The notes under the pieces were generated by a model. The model was not told the DNA's origin. It was given only the letters and a program-made list of their open reading frames with translations, and did not search any database. DNA of 64,000 bases, from assembly GCF_005406225.1 (NCBI RefSeq), contig NZ_NXLY01000002.1, forward strand, positions 89,392 to 153,391, written 5' to 3'. A program made the position numbers and the translations under genes. The DNA is from Campylobacter taeniopygiae. GTDB taxonomy: Bacteria; Campylobacterota; Campylobacteria; Campylobacterales; Campylobacteraceae. Shown piece after piece: positions 18,266 through 26,705 of the stretch (the stretch's first letter is position 1; each line of letters opens with the position of its first letter).

Positions 18266-19540
18266 TCAAAAATCATTGAAAATTTGCTCTAAACTATCCA
18301 CTACATAAGAAATTTGCTCCTTTGTAATCACATAAGGGGGCATAAAATAAATTGTATTTGCAAGCGGCCTCAAAAGCAAATCTTTTTTTAAAGCTCTTTT
18401 AAAAACCTCAAGCCCAGCTCTTTCGTATTTTGCATTTAAAATATCAAAAGCACTGATCATCCCGCAAGTTCTAAAATTACCAAGAAAATCAAATTTTTTA
18501 AGTCTTGAAAACTCTTGCTGTATAAAGGTGCTTAAAATTTTATTTTTTTCTAAAATATTTTCATTTTCAAATATATCTAAAACTGCATTTGCCGCAGCAC
18601 ACGCTAAAGTATTTCCCGTATAACTATGAGAATGCAAAAAAGCTTTATAGTCTTTGTAAGGTGCGTAAAAAGCTTGATAAATTTCATCCTTAGTAAGCAC
18701 CACAGAAAGAGGCATAAACCCACCCGTAATTCCTTTTGAAAGACAGATAAAATCAGGGCTTTGTTTGCATTGATGTAAAGCAAAAAGCGTCCCTGTGCGT
18801 CCAAATCCCACGGCAATTTCATCAAAAATAACTTGCACATTAAATTCATGACAAAGCTTTATGGCTTCATCAATAAATCCTGCCTCATACATATGCATAT
18901 TTCCAGCACACTGCACTAAAGGTTCTAAGATAAAAGCACAAATTTCACTAGAATGCTTTTCTAAAATCCCTTTTAAAACAAAAAGTTCTTCTTGATAGTC
19001 TTTATTTTTTGGGACAGGGGTATTAAGACATTCTAAAAGCAAAGGATTGTAAGTATCTTTATAAAGTGCAACATCTCCCACGCTTAAAGCCCCTAAAGTT
19101 TCGCCATGATAAGAATTGCTTAGAGATAAAAATTTATTTTTTTTCAAACCCTGATTTAAATGATAATGAAAACTCATTTTAAGTGCTATTTCTACCGCAC
19201 TTGATCCATTATCTGCGTAAAAACATTTATTAAAATCTCTCCCAACTTTTTCACAAAGTCTAGCTGAAAGTTTGATAATAGGCTCATGCGTAAAACCAGC
19301 CAAAATCACATGTTCAAGCTCATCAACTTGCTTTTTAATGGCATTTGCGATTTTTTCATTACAATGCCCAAAAAGATTCACCCACCAAGAACTGATGCAA
19401 TCTAAATATCTTTTATCGTCAAAATCATAAAGCCAAACCCCCTTAGCTTTTTTTATAGGGATTAAAGGCACATTCTCATGATCTTTCATTTGAGTACAAG
19501 GATGCCAAATGTGTTCTAAGTCCAGTTCTTTTAAATTCAT
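18266..19540 (-). CDS. bioA: Adenosylmethionine--8-amino-7-oxononanoate aminotransferase
   Basis: BioA transfers an amino group from SAM to 8-amino-7-oxononanoate (KAPA) to give DAPA. The 424-residue fold-type I aminotransferase has the PLP lysine K269 in LSKGITGGF, the Asp D240 in [12 protein letters not shown], and the N-terminal [11 protein letters not shown] that is specific to BioA. It is transcribed opposite to the other bio genes and is flanked on both sides by Hcp-like proteins. Confidence 0.97.
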   Translation of the reverse strand: MNLKELDLEHIWHPCTQMKDHENVPLIPIKKAKGVWLYDFDDKRYLDCISSWWVNLFGHCNEKIANAIKKQVDELEHVILAGFTHEPIIKLSARLCEKVGRDFNKCFYADNGSSAVEIALKMSFHYHLNQGLKKNKFLSLSNSYHGETLGALSVGDVALYKDTYNPLLLECLNTPVPKNKDYQEELFVLKGILEKHSSEICAFILEPLVQCAGNMHMYEAGFIDEAIKLCHEFNVQVIFDEIAVGFGRTGTLFALHQCKQSPDFICLSKGITGGFMPLSVVLTKDEIYQAFYAPYKDYKAFLHSHSYTGNTLACAAANAVLDIFENENILEKNKILSTFIQQEFSRLKKFDFLGNFRTCGMISAFDILNAKYERAGLEVFKRALKKDLLLRPLANTIYFMPPYVITKEQISYVVDSLEQIFNDF

Positions 19541-19627
19541 TTTTACTTCTTTGATTTTTAGTGCAATAATACTACATTTTTATACAAAAGCACTTTAAAA
19601 TCAACATAGATATTTAGAAAATATTTA

Positions 19628-19633
19628 TATAAT
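19628..19633 (+). promoter_or_regulatory. -10 box for the Sel1-bioF-bioG-bioC operon
   Basis: A perfect TATAAT lies about 40 bases before the Sel1 start at 19674; a second TATAAT is at 19641-19646. The AT-rich context makes the exact choice uncertain. AAGGA precedes the ATG. Confidence 0.4.
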
Positions 19634-19673
19634 TAAGATTTATAATTATCATTTTTATTTTGAAAGGAAAACG

Positions 19674-20294
19674 ATGAAAAAAATATTAATTATTTTGGGA
19701 TTTTTATTTAGTTTTGTATATGCTCAAGAAGATTTAGTCAAAAAAGGAGTTGAAGCTTATAGCAAGGGTGATTATCTGACAGCTTTAAAATATTTTCAAA
19801 AAACTTGTGATTTAAAAGATGGTGAGGGTTGCAGTAATCTTGGATTTATGTATGCATTTGGATTAAAAGTTAATAAAAATTATTTTAAAGCTATGGAATT
19901 ATTTAAAAAAGCTTGTGATTTAAAAAATGGTGACGGATGCAGTAGACTTGGGGTTATGTATCAAGAGGGAATAGGTATTAAAAAAGATCTTTCTAAAGCT
20001 TTAGAGTTTTATAAGAAAGCTTGTGATTTAAATCATGGTTTTGGATGTTGCAATCTTGGGATTATGTATGCAGATGGAACAGGTGTTAAAAAAGATATTT
20101 CTAAAGCTTTAGAGTTTTTTGAAAAATCTTGTGATTTAAATGACGATCTTGGGTGTTATTATCTTGGTGCTATGTATGAAGATGGAATAGATGTTAAAAA
20201 AGATATTTCTAAAGCTTTAGAGTTTTATAAGAAATCTTGTGATTTATCAGGGGAAGATGAAGCTTGTCAAAGTTATATAAGGCTCAAAAAATAA
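19674..20294 (+). CDS. Secreted Sel1/Hcp-like cysteine-rich repeat protein
   Basis: A 206-residue protein with a signal peptide (cleavage probably after VYA at 17) and about five 36-residue Sel1-like repeats. Each repeat carries CDL and a second Cys eight residues later (C45/C53, C81/C89, C117/C125, C153/C161), the disulfide pattern of Helicobacter Hcp proteins. bioF follows after nine bases, so it is co-transcribed with bioF-bioG-bioC. It is probably periplasmic or secreted. It is a paralogue of the lipoprotein at 17444, on the other side of bioA. Confidence 0.82.
   Translation: MKKILIILGFLFSFVYAQEDLVKKGVEAYSKGDYLTALKYFQKTCDLKDGEGCSNLGFMYAFGLKVNKNYFKAMELFKKACDLKNGDGCSRLGVMYQEGIGIKKDLSKALEFYKKACDLNHGFGCCNLGIMYADGTGVKKDISKALEFFEKSCDLNDDLGCYYLGAMYEDGIDVKKDISKALEFYKKSCDLSGEDEACQSYIRLKK
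19806..20256 (+). repeat. 108-bp tandem coding repeats in the Sel1 gene
   Basis: The repeats match the 36-codon protein unit. A nearly identical block starting GTTAAAAAAGATATTTCT occurs at 20085 and again exactly 108 bases later at 20193, and a slightly diverged copy lies 108 bases before. Such DNA identity invites copy-number change by recombination. Confidence 0.75.
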
Positions 20295-20303
20295 AGCTTA
20301 AAT

Positions 20304-21446
20304 ATGCAAATTGTACAAATTTTAGATGAATTAAAAAAACAAGATAATTTTAGAATTTTACGCCCACTAAGGCATGAAGGAAAATATGTCTATAAAGAAG
20401 GCAAAAAGCTTTTAAATTTAGCCTCAAATGATTATCTAGCGCTCTCTTATGATAAAGAATTAAAAGAAGAATTTCTAAGCACTTTAAAAGATGAAAATCT
20501 ATTTTTTTCAAGCTCAAGTTCAAGAAGCTTGAGTGGGAATTTTGAAATTTATGAAGAATTAGAAGATTATTTAAAAGCTGATTTTAAAAATAAAGAAATA
20601 CTTCATTTTAACAGCGGATATCATTTGAATTTATCCTGTATAGCCGCACTTTCAAGCTTAGATAAAACTCTTTTTTTGGCTGATAAATTTATCCATGCGA
20701 GTATGATTGATGGATTAAGACTCAATGGAGCTAATTTTTTTCGCTATAAACACAATGATTTAGATCATTTAGTATCTTTGATCCAAAAACACTATGAAAA
20801 ATATGAAAATATCATCATACTTAGCGAAGCCTTATTTAGCATGGATGGAGATTTTAGCGATCTAAAAGCCCTTGTCGAACTTAAAAAAACTTATCCAAAA
20901 ATAAAACTCTATATTGATGAAGCCCATAGTGTTGGATGTTTTGATAAAAAGGGCTTAGGATTTGCAAAATCCCTTGGCTTAGAAAATGAAATTGATTTTT
21001 TGGTTTTTACCTTTGGAAAAGCTATTGCTTCAATGGGTGCTTGTATGATTTGTGCTAAAAAATATAAAGATTTTTTCATCAATAAAGCACGCGCTTTTAT
21101 CTATTCTACGGCTTTACCTCCTATCAACGTTGCCTTCACGCTTTTTATTTTTAAAAATATGACAAAATTTCAAAATAAAAGAGAAAATTTATATCATCTA
21201 AGCCAAAATTTTAAAAACAAACTCAAAGAAAAAAAATATCAAATTTTAGGGGATTGTTATATCATTTCTTTGATCTTAGGGGATAATAAAAAAGCCTTAG
21301 AAATATCTAAAATACTTGAAAAAGGTGGCTTATTTGCTCCGGCAATTAAAGAACCTACCGTGCCTAAAAATACAGCTAGAATTCGCTTTTCTATTCACGC
21401 AGAACTTAATCAAAACGATCTTGATCCGATTTTGGAGTTATTATGA
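20304..21446 (+). CDS. bioF: 8-amino-7-oxononanoate synthase
   Basis: BioF condenses pimeloyl-ACP with alanine to KAPA. The 380-residue alpha-oxoamine synthase has the PLP lysine K239 in FTFGKAIASMGA and DEAHSVGCFDKKG at about 205-217. The stop overlaps the bioG start by four bases (ATGA). It stands in a bioF-bioG-bioC run that makes and uses the pimeloyl group. Confidence 0.96.
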   Translation: MQIVQILDELKKQDNFRILRPLRHEGKYVYKEGKKLLNLASNDYLALSYDKELKEEFLSTLKDENLFFSSSSSRSLSGNFEIYEELEDYLKADFKNKEILHFNSGYHLNLSCIAALSSLDKTLFLADKFIHASMIDGLRLNGANFFRYKHNDLDHLVSLIQKHYEKYENIIILSEALFSMDGDFSDLKALVELKKTYPKIKLYIDEAHSVGCFDKKGLGFAKSLGLENEIDFLVFTFGKAIASMGACMICAKKYKDFFINKARAFIYSTALPPINVAFTLFIFKNMTKFQNKRENLYHLSQNFKNKLKEKKYQILGDCYIISLILGDNKKALEISKILEKGGLFAPAIKEPTVPKNTARIRFSIHAELNQNDLDPILELL

Positions 21447-22054
21447 AAAATACTTTTTTATACAAAAATCCCAATTGTGATGAATTGATTGTTGTTTTTG
21501 GAGGATTTACAAGCCATCCAAGTCATTTTTTGCATTTAAAAAGTGAGAAAAATGTTGTATTGTTTTATGATTTTGAAAATTTAGATTTTGAATTTAATTT
21601 TAAAGCTTTTTCAAAAATCAAATTAATAGCCTTTTCCATGGGAATTTGCCTTGCTAATTATCTTTTAAAAGAATACAACTTTAATCAAAAAATTGCTCTC
21701 AATGGCACAAATTTAGGCATCGATAAAGAAAAAGGTATCCATCCTACGCTTTTCAGTAAAACCATAAAAAAATTTAATTTAGAAAATTTTAAAAATTCTT
21801 TATTTAAAAATCATAAAGATAAAACTAAAAATTTTATTTTTAAAGATGAAAATGCTTTAAAAAATGAACTTAATGTGCTTTTTGAATTTGCTTTAAAAGA
21901 GCAAAAAGAAAATTTAATTTGGGATAAAATTTACTCAAGCAATCAAGATGAGATCTTTCCACAAAATGCTTTAAAAAAAAGCTTTGAAAATTTAATTTTT
22001 CTAAATGAGCCTCATTTTGCTTTTTTTCATTTTCATTCTTGGGATGAACTTTGA
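21443..22054 (+). CDS. bioG: Pimeloyl-ACP methyl ester esterase BioG
   Basis: A 203-residue alpha/beta hydrolase of the BioG (DUF452) type, which removes the methyl group from pimeloyl-ACP methyl ester and so ends the BioC pathway. The nucleophile is S65 in IAFSMGIC, and an N-terminal VVFGGFTSHPSHF forms the oxyanion region. A late His (in FAFFHFHSW) could complete the triad. It is translationally coupled to both bioF (ATGA) and bioC (TTGA). It corresponds to Cj0305c. Confidence 0.88.
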   Translation: MKNTFLYKNPNCDELIVVFGGFTSHPSHFLHLKSEKNVVLFYDFENLDFEFNFKAFSKIKLIAFSMGICLANYLLKEYNFNQKIALNGTNLGIDKEKGIHPTLFSKTIKKFNLENFKNSLFKNHKDKTKNFIFKDENALKNELNVLFEFALKEQKENLIWDKIYSSNQDEIFPQNALKKSFENLIFLNEPHFAFFHFHSWDEL

Positions 22055-22728
22055 ATTTTTTAAAAGCCAAATCGAGCTATCAAAAAGCTGCAAAAGTGCA
22101 AGATTGGATGGGAGATAAGCTTTGTGAAAAAATCCCTACAAATGAAATTTTTGATCAAGTCTTTGAATTTGGTTGCGCACAAGGTGAATTCACACAAAAA
22201 TTAAAAAAGAAAATCATCTTTGAAAAATACATTTTAAACGACATTTTAGATTACAAAATTCAAGATAAAGTTGAAATTTTTGATATGAATGATATTGCTC
22301 ATCACCCTTTAAGCACTCAAAAATTTGATCTTATTGCTTCTAATGCAACCTTACAATGGCTTGATCTAAAAAAAATACTGCCAACCCTTAAAAACATGCT
22401 TAACAAAAAAGGTATTTTACTTTTATCTACTTTTGGTGAAAAAAATTTAGAACAAATCGCACAAAGCACAGGATTTTCTTTAAACTATCTTTCTCTTTTT
22501 GAAATAAAAAAAATCCTACAAGAGTATTTTTTTGAAATTTTTATAGAAGAAGATTTTATCACTTTAGAATTTGAAAGCCCTTTGGAGGTTTTTAGACACT
22601 TAAAATTAAGCGGGGTAAATTCTTTAGGTTATCACGCTTTATCAAAAACTTTTTTAAAAGACTATGAAAAAAGATTTCAAAACAAACTCACCTATCATCC
22701 TATTTTTATTTATGTAAAAAAAATATAA
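22051..22728 (+). CDS. bioC: Malonyl-ACP O-methyltransferase BioC
   Basis: BioC methylates malonyl-ACP so that it can be extended to the pimeloyl group. The 225-residue SAM methyltransferase has the motif FEFGCAQGEFT (about residues 38-48) and the BioC-type N-terminus SSYQKAAKVQDWM. The start is a TTG that overlaps the bioG stop by four bases, preceded by GGGATG. The weak start and the overlap suggest expression by coupling. Confidence 0.9.
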   Translation: MNFLKAKSSYQKAAKVQDWMGDKLCEKIPTNEIFDQVFEFGCAQGEFTQKLKKKIIFEKYILNDILDYKIQDKVEIFDMNDIAHHPLSTQKFDLIASNATLQWLDLKKILPTLKNMLNKKGILLLSTFGEKNLEQIAQSTGFSLNYLSLFEIKKILQEYFFEIFIEEDFITLEFESPLEVFRHLKLSGVNSLGYHALSKTFLKDYEKRFQNKLTYHPIFIYVKKI

Positions 22729-22736
22729 AATTATTT

Positions 22737-22745
22737 TGTTATAAT
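22737..22745 (+). promoter_or_regulatory. Extended -10 promoter of the molybdate operon
   Basis: TGTTATAAT, a perfect extended -10, lies about 30 bases before the modA ATG. No clear ModE operator can be seen around it. Confidence 0.6.
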
Positions 22746-22775
22746 CTGGGCAAATTTCCTTAGGAACTATCACAA

Positions 22776-23513
22776 ATGAAAAAAATATTATTTTTTTGTA
22801 TGTTTTTATTTTTATGTCTTAAAGCAGAAAATCTTAGCATTTTTGTCGCTTCTTCAGCTTCAAAAGCTATGAGTGTGATTAAAGATGAATTTTTAAAAAC
22901 CCATCCAAATGATAACATAGAAATGATTTTTGGCGCCTCTGGAAAATATTACCAACTTTTAAAGCAAGGGCGAAAATTTGATTTATTTTTTTCAGCCGAT
23001 GAAAAATACGCCGAGGCGATTTTTAAAGATCAAAACGCCTTAGAAAAACCAAAAATTTATGCTTTGGGTGTTTTAGCCTTATATAGCTTAGACCCAAATT
23101 TAATCCATTTTGAAAATCTCAAAGAAAATTTAACAAAAATCAATCATCTAAGCATAGCAAATCCAAAAATCGCTCCTTATGGAGTTGCCGCTAAAGAAAT
23201 TTTAGAAAAACTTGATCTAAATGAAAGTTTAAAAAATAAAATTATCCTAGGTGATAATATCGCACAACCGGTTTTATATGTTGATTCTAAAGCATCCAAA
23301 CTTGGCATCGTGGCTTATTCTTTAGTTTCTCCTATTAATCACCCCAAAGGATACGCAAGTATTATCGATCCAAAATATTTTACCCCTTTAAAGCAAAGCT
23401 TTGTGATCACAAAATACGCCAAAAATAAAAAATTAGCCTTTGAATTTAGCAATTTTATAGCTTCAACTAAAGCAAAAGAGATTTTTAAAAAATATGGATT
23501 TAATACTCCATGA
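22776..23513 (+). CDS. modA: Molybdate ABC transporter, substrate-binding protein
   Basis: ModA captures molybdate (and perhaps tungstate) in the periplasm. The 245-residue protein has a signal peptide (cleavage near KAEN, residues 16-18). It shows the family pattern of oxyanion-contact Ser residues (VASSASKAM), FGASGKYYQLLKQGRKFDLFFSAD and a late FEFSNFIAS. It starts a four-gene mod operon and overlaps the following gene by four bases. Confidence 0.94.
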   Translation: MKKILFFCMFLFLCLKAENLSIFVASSASKAMSVIKDEFLKTHPNDNIEMIFGASGKYYQLLKQGRKFDLFFSADEKYAEAIFKDQNALEKPKIYALGVLALYSLDPNLIHFENLKENLTKINHLSIANPKIAPYGVAAKEILEKLDLNESLKNKIILGDNIAQPVLYVDSKASKLGIVAYSLVSPINHPKGYASIIDPKYFTPLKQSFVITKYAKNKKLAFEFSNFIASTKAKEIFKKYGFNTP

Positions 23514-23905
23514 ATATTTTAAAAGGCAAAGTTTGCGAAGTTAATTATCAAGATGATTTGATACTCGTAAAAATAAATTGCGAAAATGAAATTTTTAGGG
23601 TTCTAATGCTTGCTCCATTTAAAGAACTTAAATTAGATCAAGAACTTCAAATGCTTTTTAAAGAACATGAACTTTGTTTTGCCTCGCTAAATTCTAATTT
23701 AAGCGTAGAAAATTCCTTTAAGGCAAAAATTTCAAAAATCAAAGAAGGAAAACTCTTATATCATGTATTTTTCAAATTCCACGATCAAGAACTTTCTAGC
23801 TTGATCACCAAGGAAAAAGCTTTGGAATTGAAACTTTGTCAAAATCAAGAATGGCTTTGCTTTATCAAAGCAAATGATATTATTTTAAGGACAAACAATG
23901 CTTGA
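23510..23905 (+). CDS. Di-Mop (TOBE) molybdate-binding protein
   Basis: A 131-residue cytoplasmic protein made of two small beta domains of the Mop/TOBE type, about residues 1-58 and 66-128. Both begin with a strand of the kind LKGKVCEVN / FKAKISKIK. Mop domains bind molybdate, and stand-alone tandem copies act as buffers (ModG) or as effector domains (ModE). No helix-turn-helix is seen, so a storage or sensing role is more likely than direct DNA binding. It lies between modA and modB (Cj0302c position). Confidence 0.7.
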   Translation: MNILKGKVCEVNYQDDLILVKINCENEIFRVLMLAPFKELKLDQELQMLFKEHELCFASLNSNLSVENSFKAKISKIKEGKLLYHVFFKFHDQELSSLITKEKALELKLCQNQEWLCFIKANDIILRTNNA

Positions 23906-24569
23906 TCCTGTCTTTTTACAAACTCTCTTTCTAACTCTTAAACTAGCTTTTATCACCACTTTTATACTTTTTTTTATAGGTGTTTTTTTAGCTTATATTT
24001 TAAGTTTTACTCATTTTCCTTTTAAAGCTTTATTACAAACTTGTATCAATTTACCTTTGGTTTTGCCTCCTAGTGTTTTAGGTTTTTATCTTTTGATCAG
24101 TTTTTCAGCCAATACTTTTTTAGGGAATTTTTTGCAAAAATATTTTCACCTTTCTTTGGTTTTTACCTTTGAAGGACTCGTTTTTGCTTCTATTATTTTT
24201 TCTCTACCCTTTATGATCAATCCTTTACAAAGTGCTTTTTCATCGATCAATCAAAATCTCTTAGATGCTTCTTATACTTTAGGCAAAAGCAAAATAACCA
24301 CGCTTTTTAAAGTCATCTTACCTAATTGCAAAGCGGGTATTTTTTCAGCTTGTGCCATGAGTTTTGCCCATACTATGGGTGAATTTGGAGTTGTAATGAT
24401 GATAGGCGGACACAAACAAGGCGAAACTTTAGTCGCTAGTATTGCAATTTATGACGAACTTGAAACCTTAAATTACACCCTAGCGCACCAATACGCTTTT
24501 ACGCTTTTTATCCTTTCTTTTGCCATACTTTTAAGCCTATATTTTGTCAATAAAAAGTTAAATTTTTAG
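23898..24569 (+). CDS. modB: Molybdate ABC transporter permease
   Basis: ModB is the membrane channel for molybdate. The 223-residue protein has five or six hydrophobic helices and the permease EAA-like loop around LDASYTLGKSKITTLFKVILP. The start overlaps the di-Mop gene by eight bases. The C-terminal GEFGVVMMIGGHKQGETL segment is typical of ModB. Confidence 0.95.
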   Translation: MLDPVFLQTLFLTLKLAFITTFILFFIGVFLAYILSFTHFPFKALLQTCINLPLVLPPSVLGFYLLISFSANTFLGNFLQKYFHLSLVFTFEGLVFASIIFSLPFMINPLQSAFSSINQNLLDASYTLGKSKITTLFKVILPNCKAGIFSACAMSFAHTMGEFGVVMMIGGHKQGETLVASIAIYDELETLNYTLAHQYAFTLFILSFAILLSLYFVNKKLNF

Positions 24570-24577
24570 GAAATTAA

Positions 24578-25456
24578 ATGCTAAAACTAGATCTAAAATA
24601 TCAAGTCAATACTAAAAATTTTGAATTTAAAACTCACATTGATCAAGGTGAAATCACAGCTATTTTTGGAGAAAGCGGAGCTGGAAAGACAACTTTGCTT
24701 AAAATCATAGCGGGGTTAATCAAACCAAATTGCGGGTACTTAGAAGTAGATAATGAAATTTGGTTTGATCATAAAAAAAATATCAATCTAAACATACAAA
24801 AAAGAAAAATAGGTTTTATGTTTCAAGATTATGCTTTATTTCCTAATATGAATGTCAAAGAAAATTTAAGCTACGCAAATAAAAATGAAAAAAAAATCAA
24901 TGAATTTTTAGAGCTTATGAATTTAAAAGAATTAGCCAAAGCATATCCTAAAGAACTTTCAGGCGGACAAGCCCAAAGAGTTGCTCTAGCAAGAGCCTTA
25001 ATAAGAGAGCCTAAAATTTTGCTTTTAGACGAACCTTTAAGTGCTTTAGATTTTAAAATGCGTATGAATTTACAAGATGAACTTGCAAAAATTTTACATC
25101 ATTTTAAAATCACAACTTTATTTGTAAGCCACGATATAGCTGAAATTTACAAACTAAGCCATAAAATTATAGAAATTCAAAATGGCAAGATCATTAAAAA
25201 TTTACCCAAAAATGAATTTTTTACACAAGCAAATTTAAGCGCAAAATTACGCTTTAGCGCGACTTTACTTGAGATTAAAAAAAGCGATATTTTGATCATT
25301 TTCACCCTACTTCTAAATCAAAACATCGTTAAAATCACACTCAGCGAGGAAGAATTTTTAAAAGATTATCAAGATGTAAAAATCGGCGATACGCTTTTAC
25401 TTTCTATAAAAGCTTTTAATCCTATCATCGTAAGGAAAATAAACAAGAAGGAATAA
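24578..25456 (+). CDS. modC: Molybdate ABC transporter ATP-binding protein
   Basis: ModC powers molybdate import. The 292-residue protein has Walker A GESGAGKTTL (about 33-42), signature LSGGQAQR, Walker B LLLDEPLSALD and the switch His in FVSHD. A C-terminal TOBE-like domain (about 230-290) is present but shorter than in E. coli (352 residues). It ends the operon; a small lipoprotein reading frame starts two bases later. Confidence 0.95.
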   Translation: MLKLDLKYQVNTKNFEFKTHIDQGEITAIFGESGAGKTTLLKIIAGLIKPNCGYLEVDNEIWFDHKKNINLNIQKRKIGFMFQDYALFPNMNVKENLSYANKNEKKINEFLELMNLKELAKAYPKELSGGQAQRVALARALIREPKILLLDEPLSALDFKMRMNLQDELAKILHHFKITTLFVSHDIAEIYKLSHKIIEIQNGKIIKNLPKNEFFTQANLSAKLRFSATLLEIKKSDILIIFTLLLNQNIVKITLSEEEFLKDYQDVKIGDTLLLSIKAFNPIIVRKINKKE

Positions 25457-25458
25457 AA

Positions 25459-26311
25459 ATGAAAAAAATCATCATAAATTTAATTTGCATTTTATTTATC
25501 AGTGGATGCAGTCAAAAAACAACTGAAATAGTAGGCTACAGCATAGCATTTGCACCCTCAATAGCAGTTTCTGCTGTAGGACTTACTGCTCTTGGAGTGC
25601 TTTATCCTCCAATGTGGCTTTTAAGTAAAATTGATAAGAAAACAAGTAAAAATTAAAAGCATTCTTTTTGTAAACTTGTAGATTTATGTCAATCTCAATT
25701 GAATCTAGATTCAAAAACTACTAATGAAATTTTAAACGAGATTAAACATGAAATTTCTTATTTTAAAAAACGTGAAAAGTATTTTTCTCAAGTATATAAT
25801 AAATTATTTGACAGCAAAAATGAAGAATATAAAAAATTCACTCAAGAATATGAAAAAAATACCCAAAAATATATCGATGCTTATAAAAAAGTTCTTGCAA
25901 GTGAAGATGATACTTGGTTAGCATATTCCAATGAAACAAATAAAAAAATATTGTATGCTTTTTATAAGGCTTATGAACGTTATCCTTTTATTAATAATGC
26001 TGAAACATTAACTGATAATAAAATTTTTGCTGTGAGTGATATAGATTTTGATTATTTTTATTTTGATAATGAGTTTTTAGTAAAAAAAGAAGATGAAGTT
26101 CTAGAAAAACTCAGCAAAAAACATATTAAAGAATATAAGAAATTTAAAGAAAAAACTTTAGAAAAATCCAAAAAAAATCAATCAAAAAGAAATCGCTTAC
26201 AATGGTTTTGTTATATTTTTTCAAATACAAGATGAAAAATTTAAACCTATTTTAGGCTATGTTTCTTACAAGCTTGCAAATGAACCTGATGTGCATTGTA
26301 CTTTATATTGA
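25459..26311 (+). pseudogene. Broken lipoprotein gene (in-frame stop plus A-tract frameshift)
   Basis: An intact 65-residue lipoprotein N-terminus (25459-25656, lipobox ISGC) ends at a TAA at 25654. The same frame stays open afterwards and runs into a 178-residue frame (from a poor TTG at 25699 with no good RBS) rich in Lys, Tyr and Glu. That frame ends at 26233, but a one-base shift at the A8 run at 26170-26177 continues a plausible protein end (FQIQDEKFKPILGYVSY) to a TGA at 26309. I infer one longer lipoprotein gene inactivated twice. Alternatively the small lipoprotein is real and only the second part is decayed. The family is not recognised. Confidence 0.55.
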
Positions 26312-26351
26312 TGGAAAAATGTAATTTATAAAAAAAGATTTAAAAGAATAG

Positions 26352-26675
26352 CTAAGCAAGCATTCTTTTAATATCTTTTAATCTCTTGACGCAAATTTCA
26401 AGATCTTTATTTTTAGTCGCATTGTCTTTTTTAGCATAGGCGTGCAAAATAAATAATTTCGTTTCAAAAGCATAAAAAATTCTGATCGAATGTCTTGGAG
26501 TTTTCAATCTTATCTTAAAAATATCATCACATCTTGTTTTGCTGTGTTGCTCATCAAGCTTGTTGCCATTTATAGCTAATTCTTGTATCATTTTATAAGC
26601 TTTTTCTTTATAACTAGACTCAAGGTTATTTATAAATTTCGTGATTTTATTATTATAATAAACGATTTCATACAT
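26352..26675 (-). CDS. RelE/HigB-superfamily toxin-like protein, no visible antitoxin
   Basis: A 107-residue protein like phage Gp49/HigB-type toxins, which cut mRNA on the ribosome. The core reads FKIRLKTPRHSIRIFYAFETKLFILHAYAKKD, with the usual Arg/Tyr/Lys pattern, and a C-terminal helix with ICVKRLKDIKRM. The partner antitoxin gene (helix-turn-helix, about 100 residues) normally follows the toxin, but only 40 bases separate this gene from the broken lipoprotein gene. It lies 30 bases downstream of the beta-lactamase gene. An inverted repeat covers its RBS. Confidence 0.7.
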   Translation of the reverse strand: MYEIVYYNNKITKFINNLESSYKEKAYKMIQELAINGNKLDEQHSKTRCDDIFKIRLKTPRHSIRIFYAFETKLFILHAYAKKDNATKNKDLEICVKRLKDIKRMLA

Positions 26676-26695
26676 AACAAACCTTTAATTTGTTA
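26675..26695 (-). promoter_or_regulatory. Inverted repeat around the toxin RBS
   Basis: Seven-base arms (TAACAAA and TTTGTTA) flank a seven-base loop that contains the AAGG ribosome binding site of the RelE-like gene. It could be an operator or an RNA hairpin masking the RBS. Confidence 0.4.
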
Positions 26696-26705
26696 ATATT
26701 TTATC

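Noticed and set aside
25699..26235. The 178-codon frame as an independent gene
   Set aside because: It needs a TTG without an RBS, continues in frame with the preceding lipoprotein, and ends early at a frameshift; it fits better as part of a broken gene.
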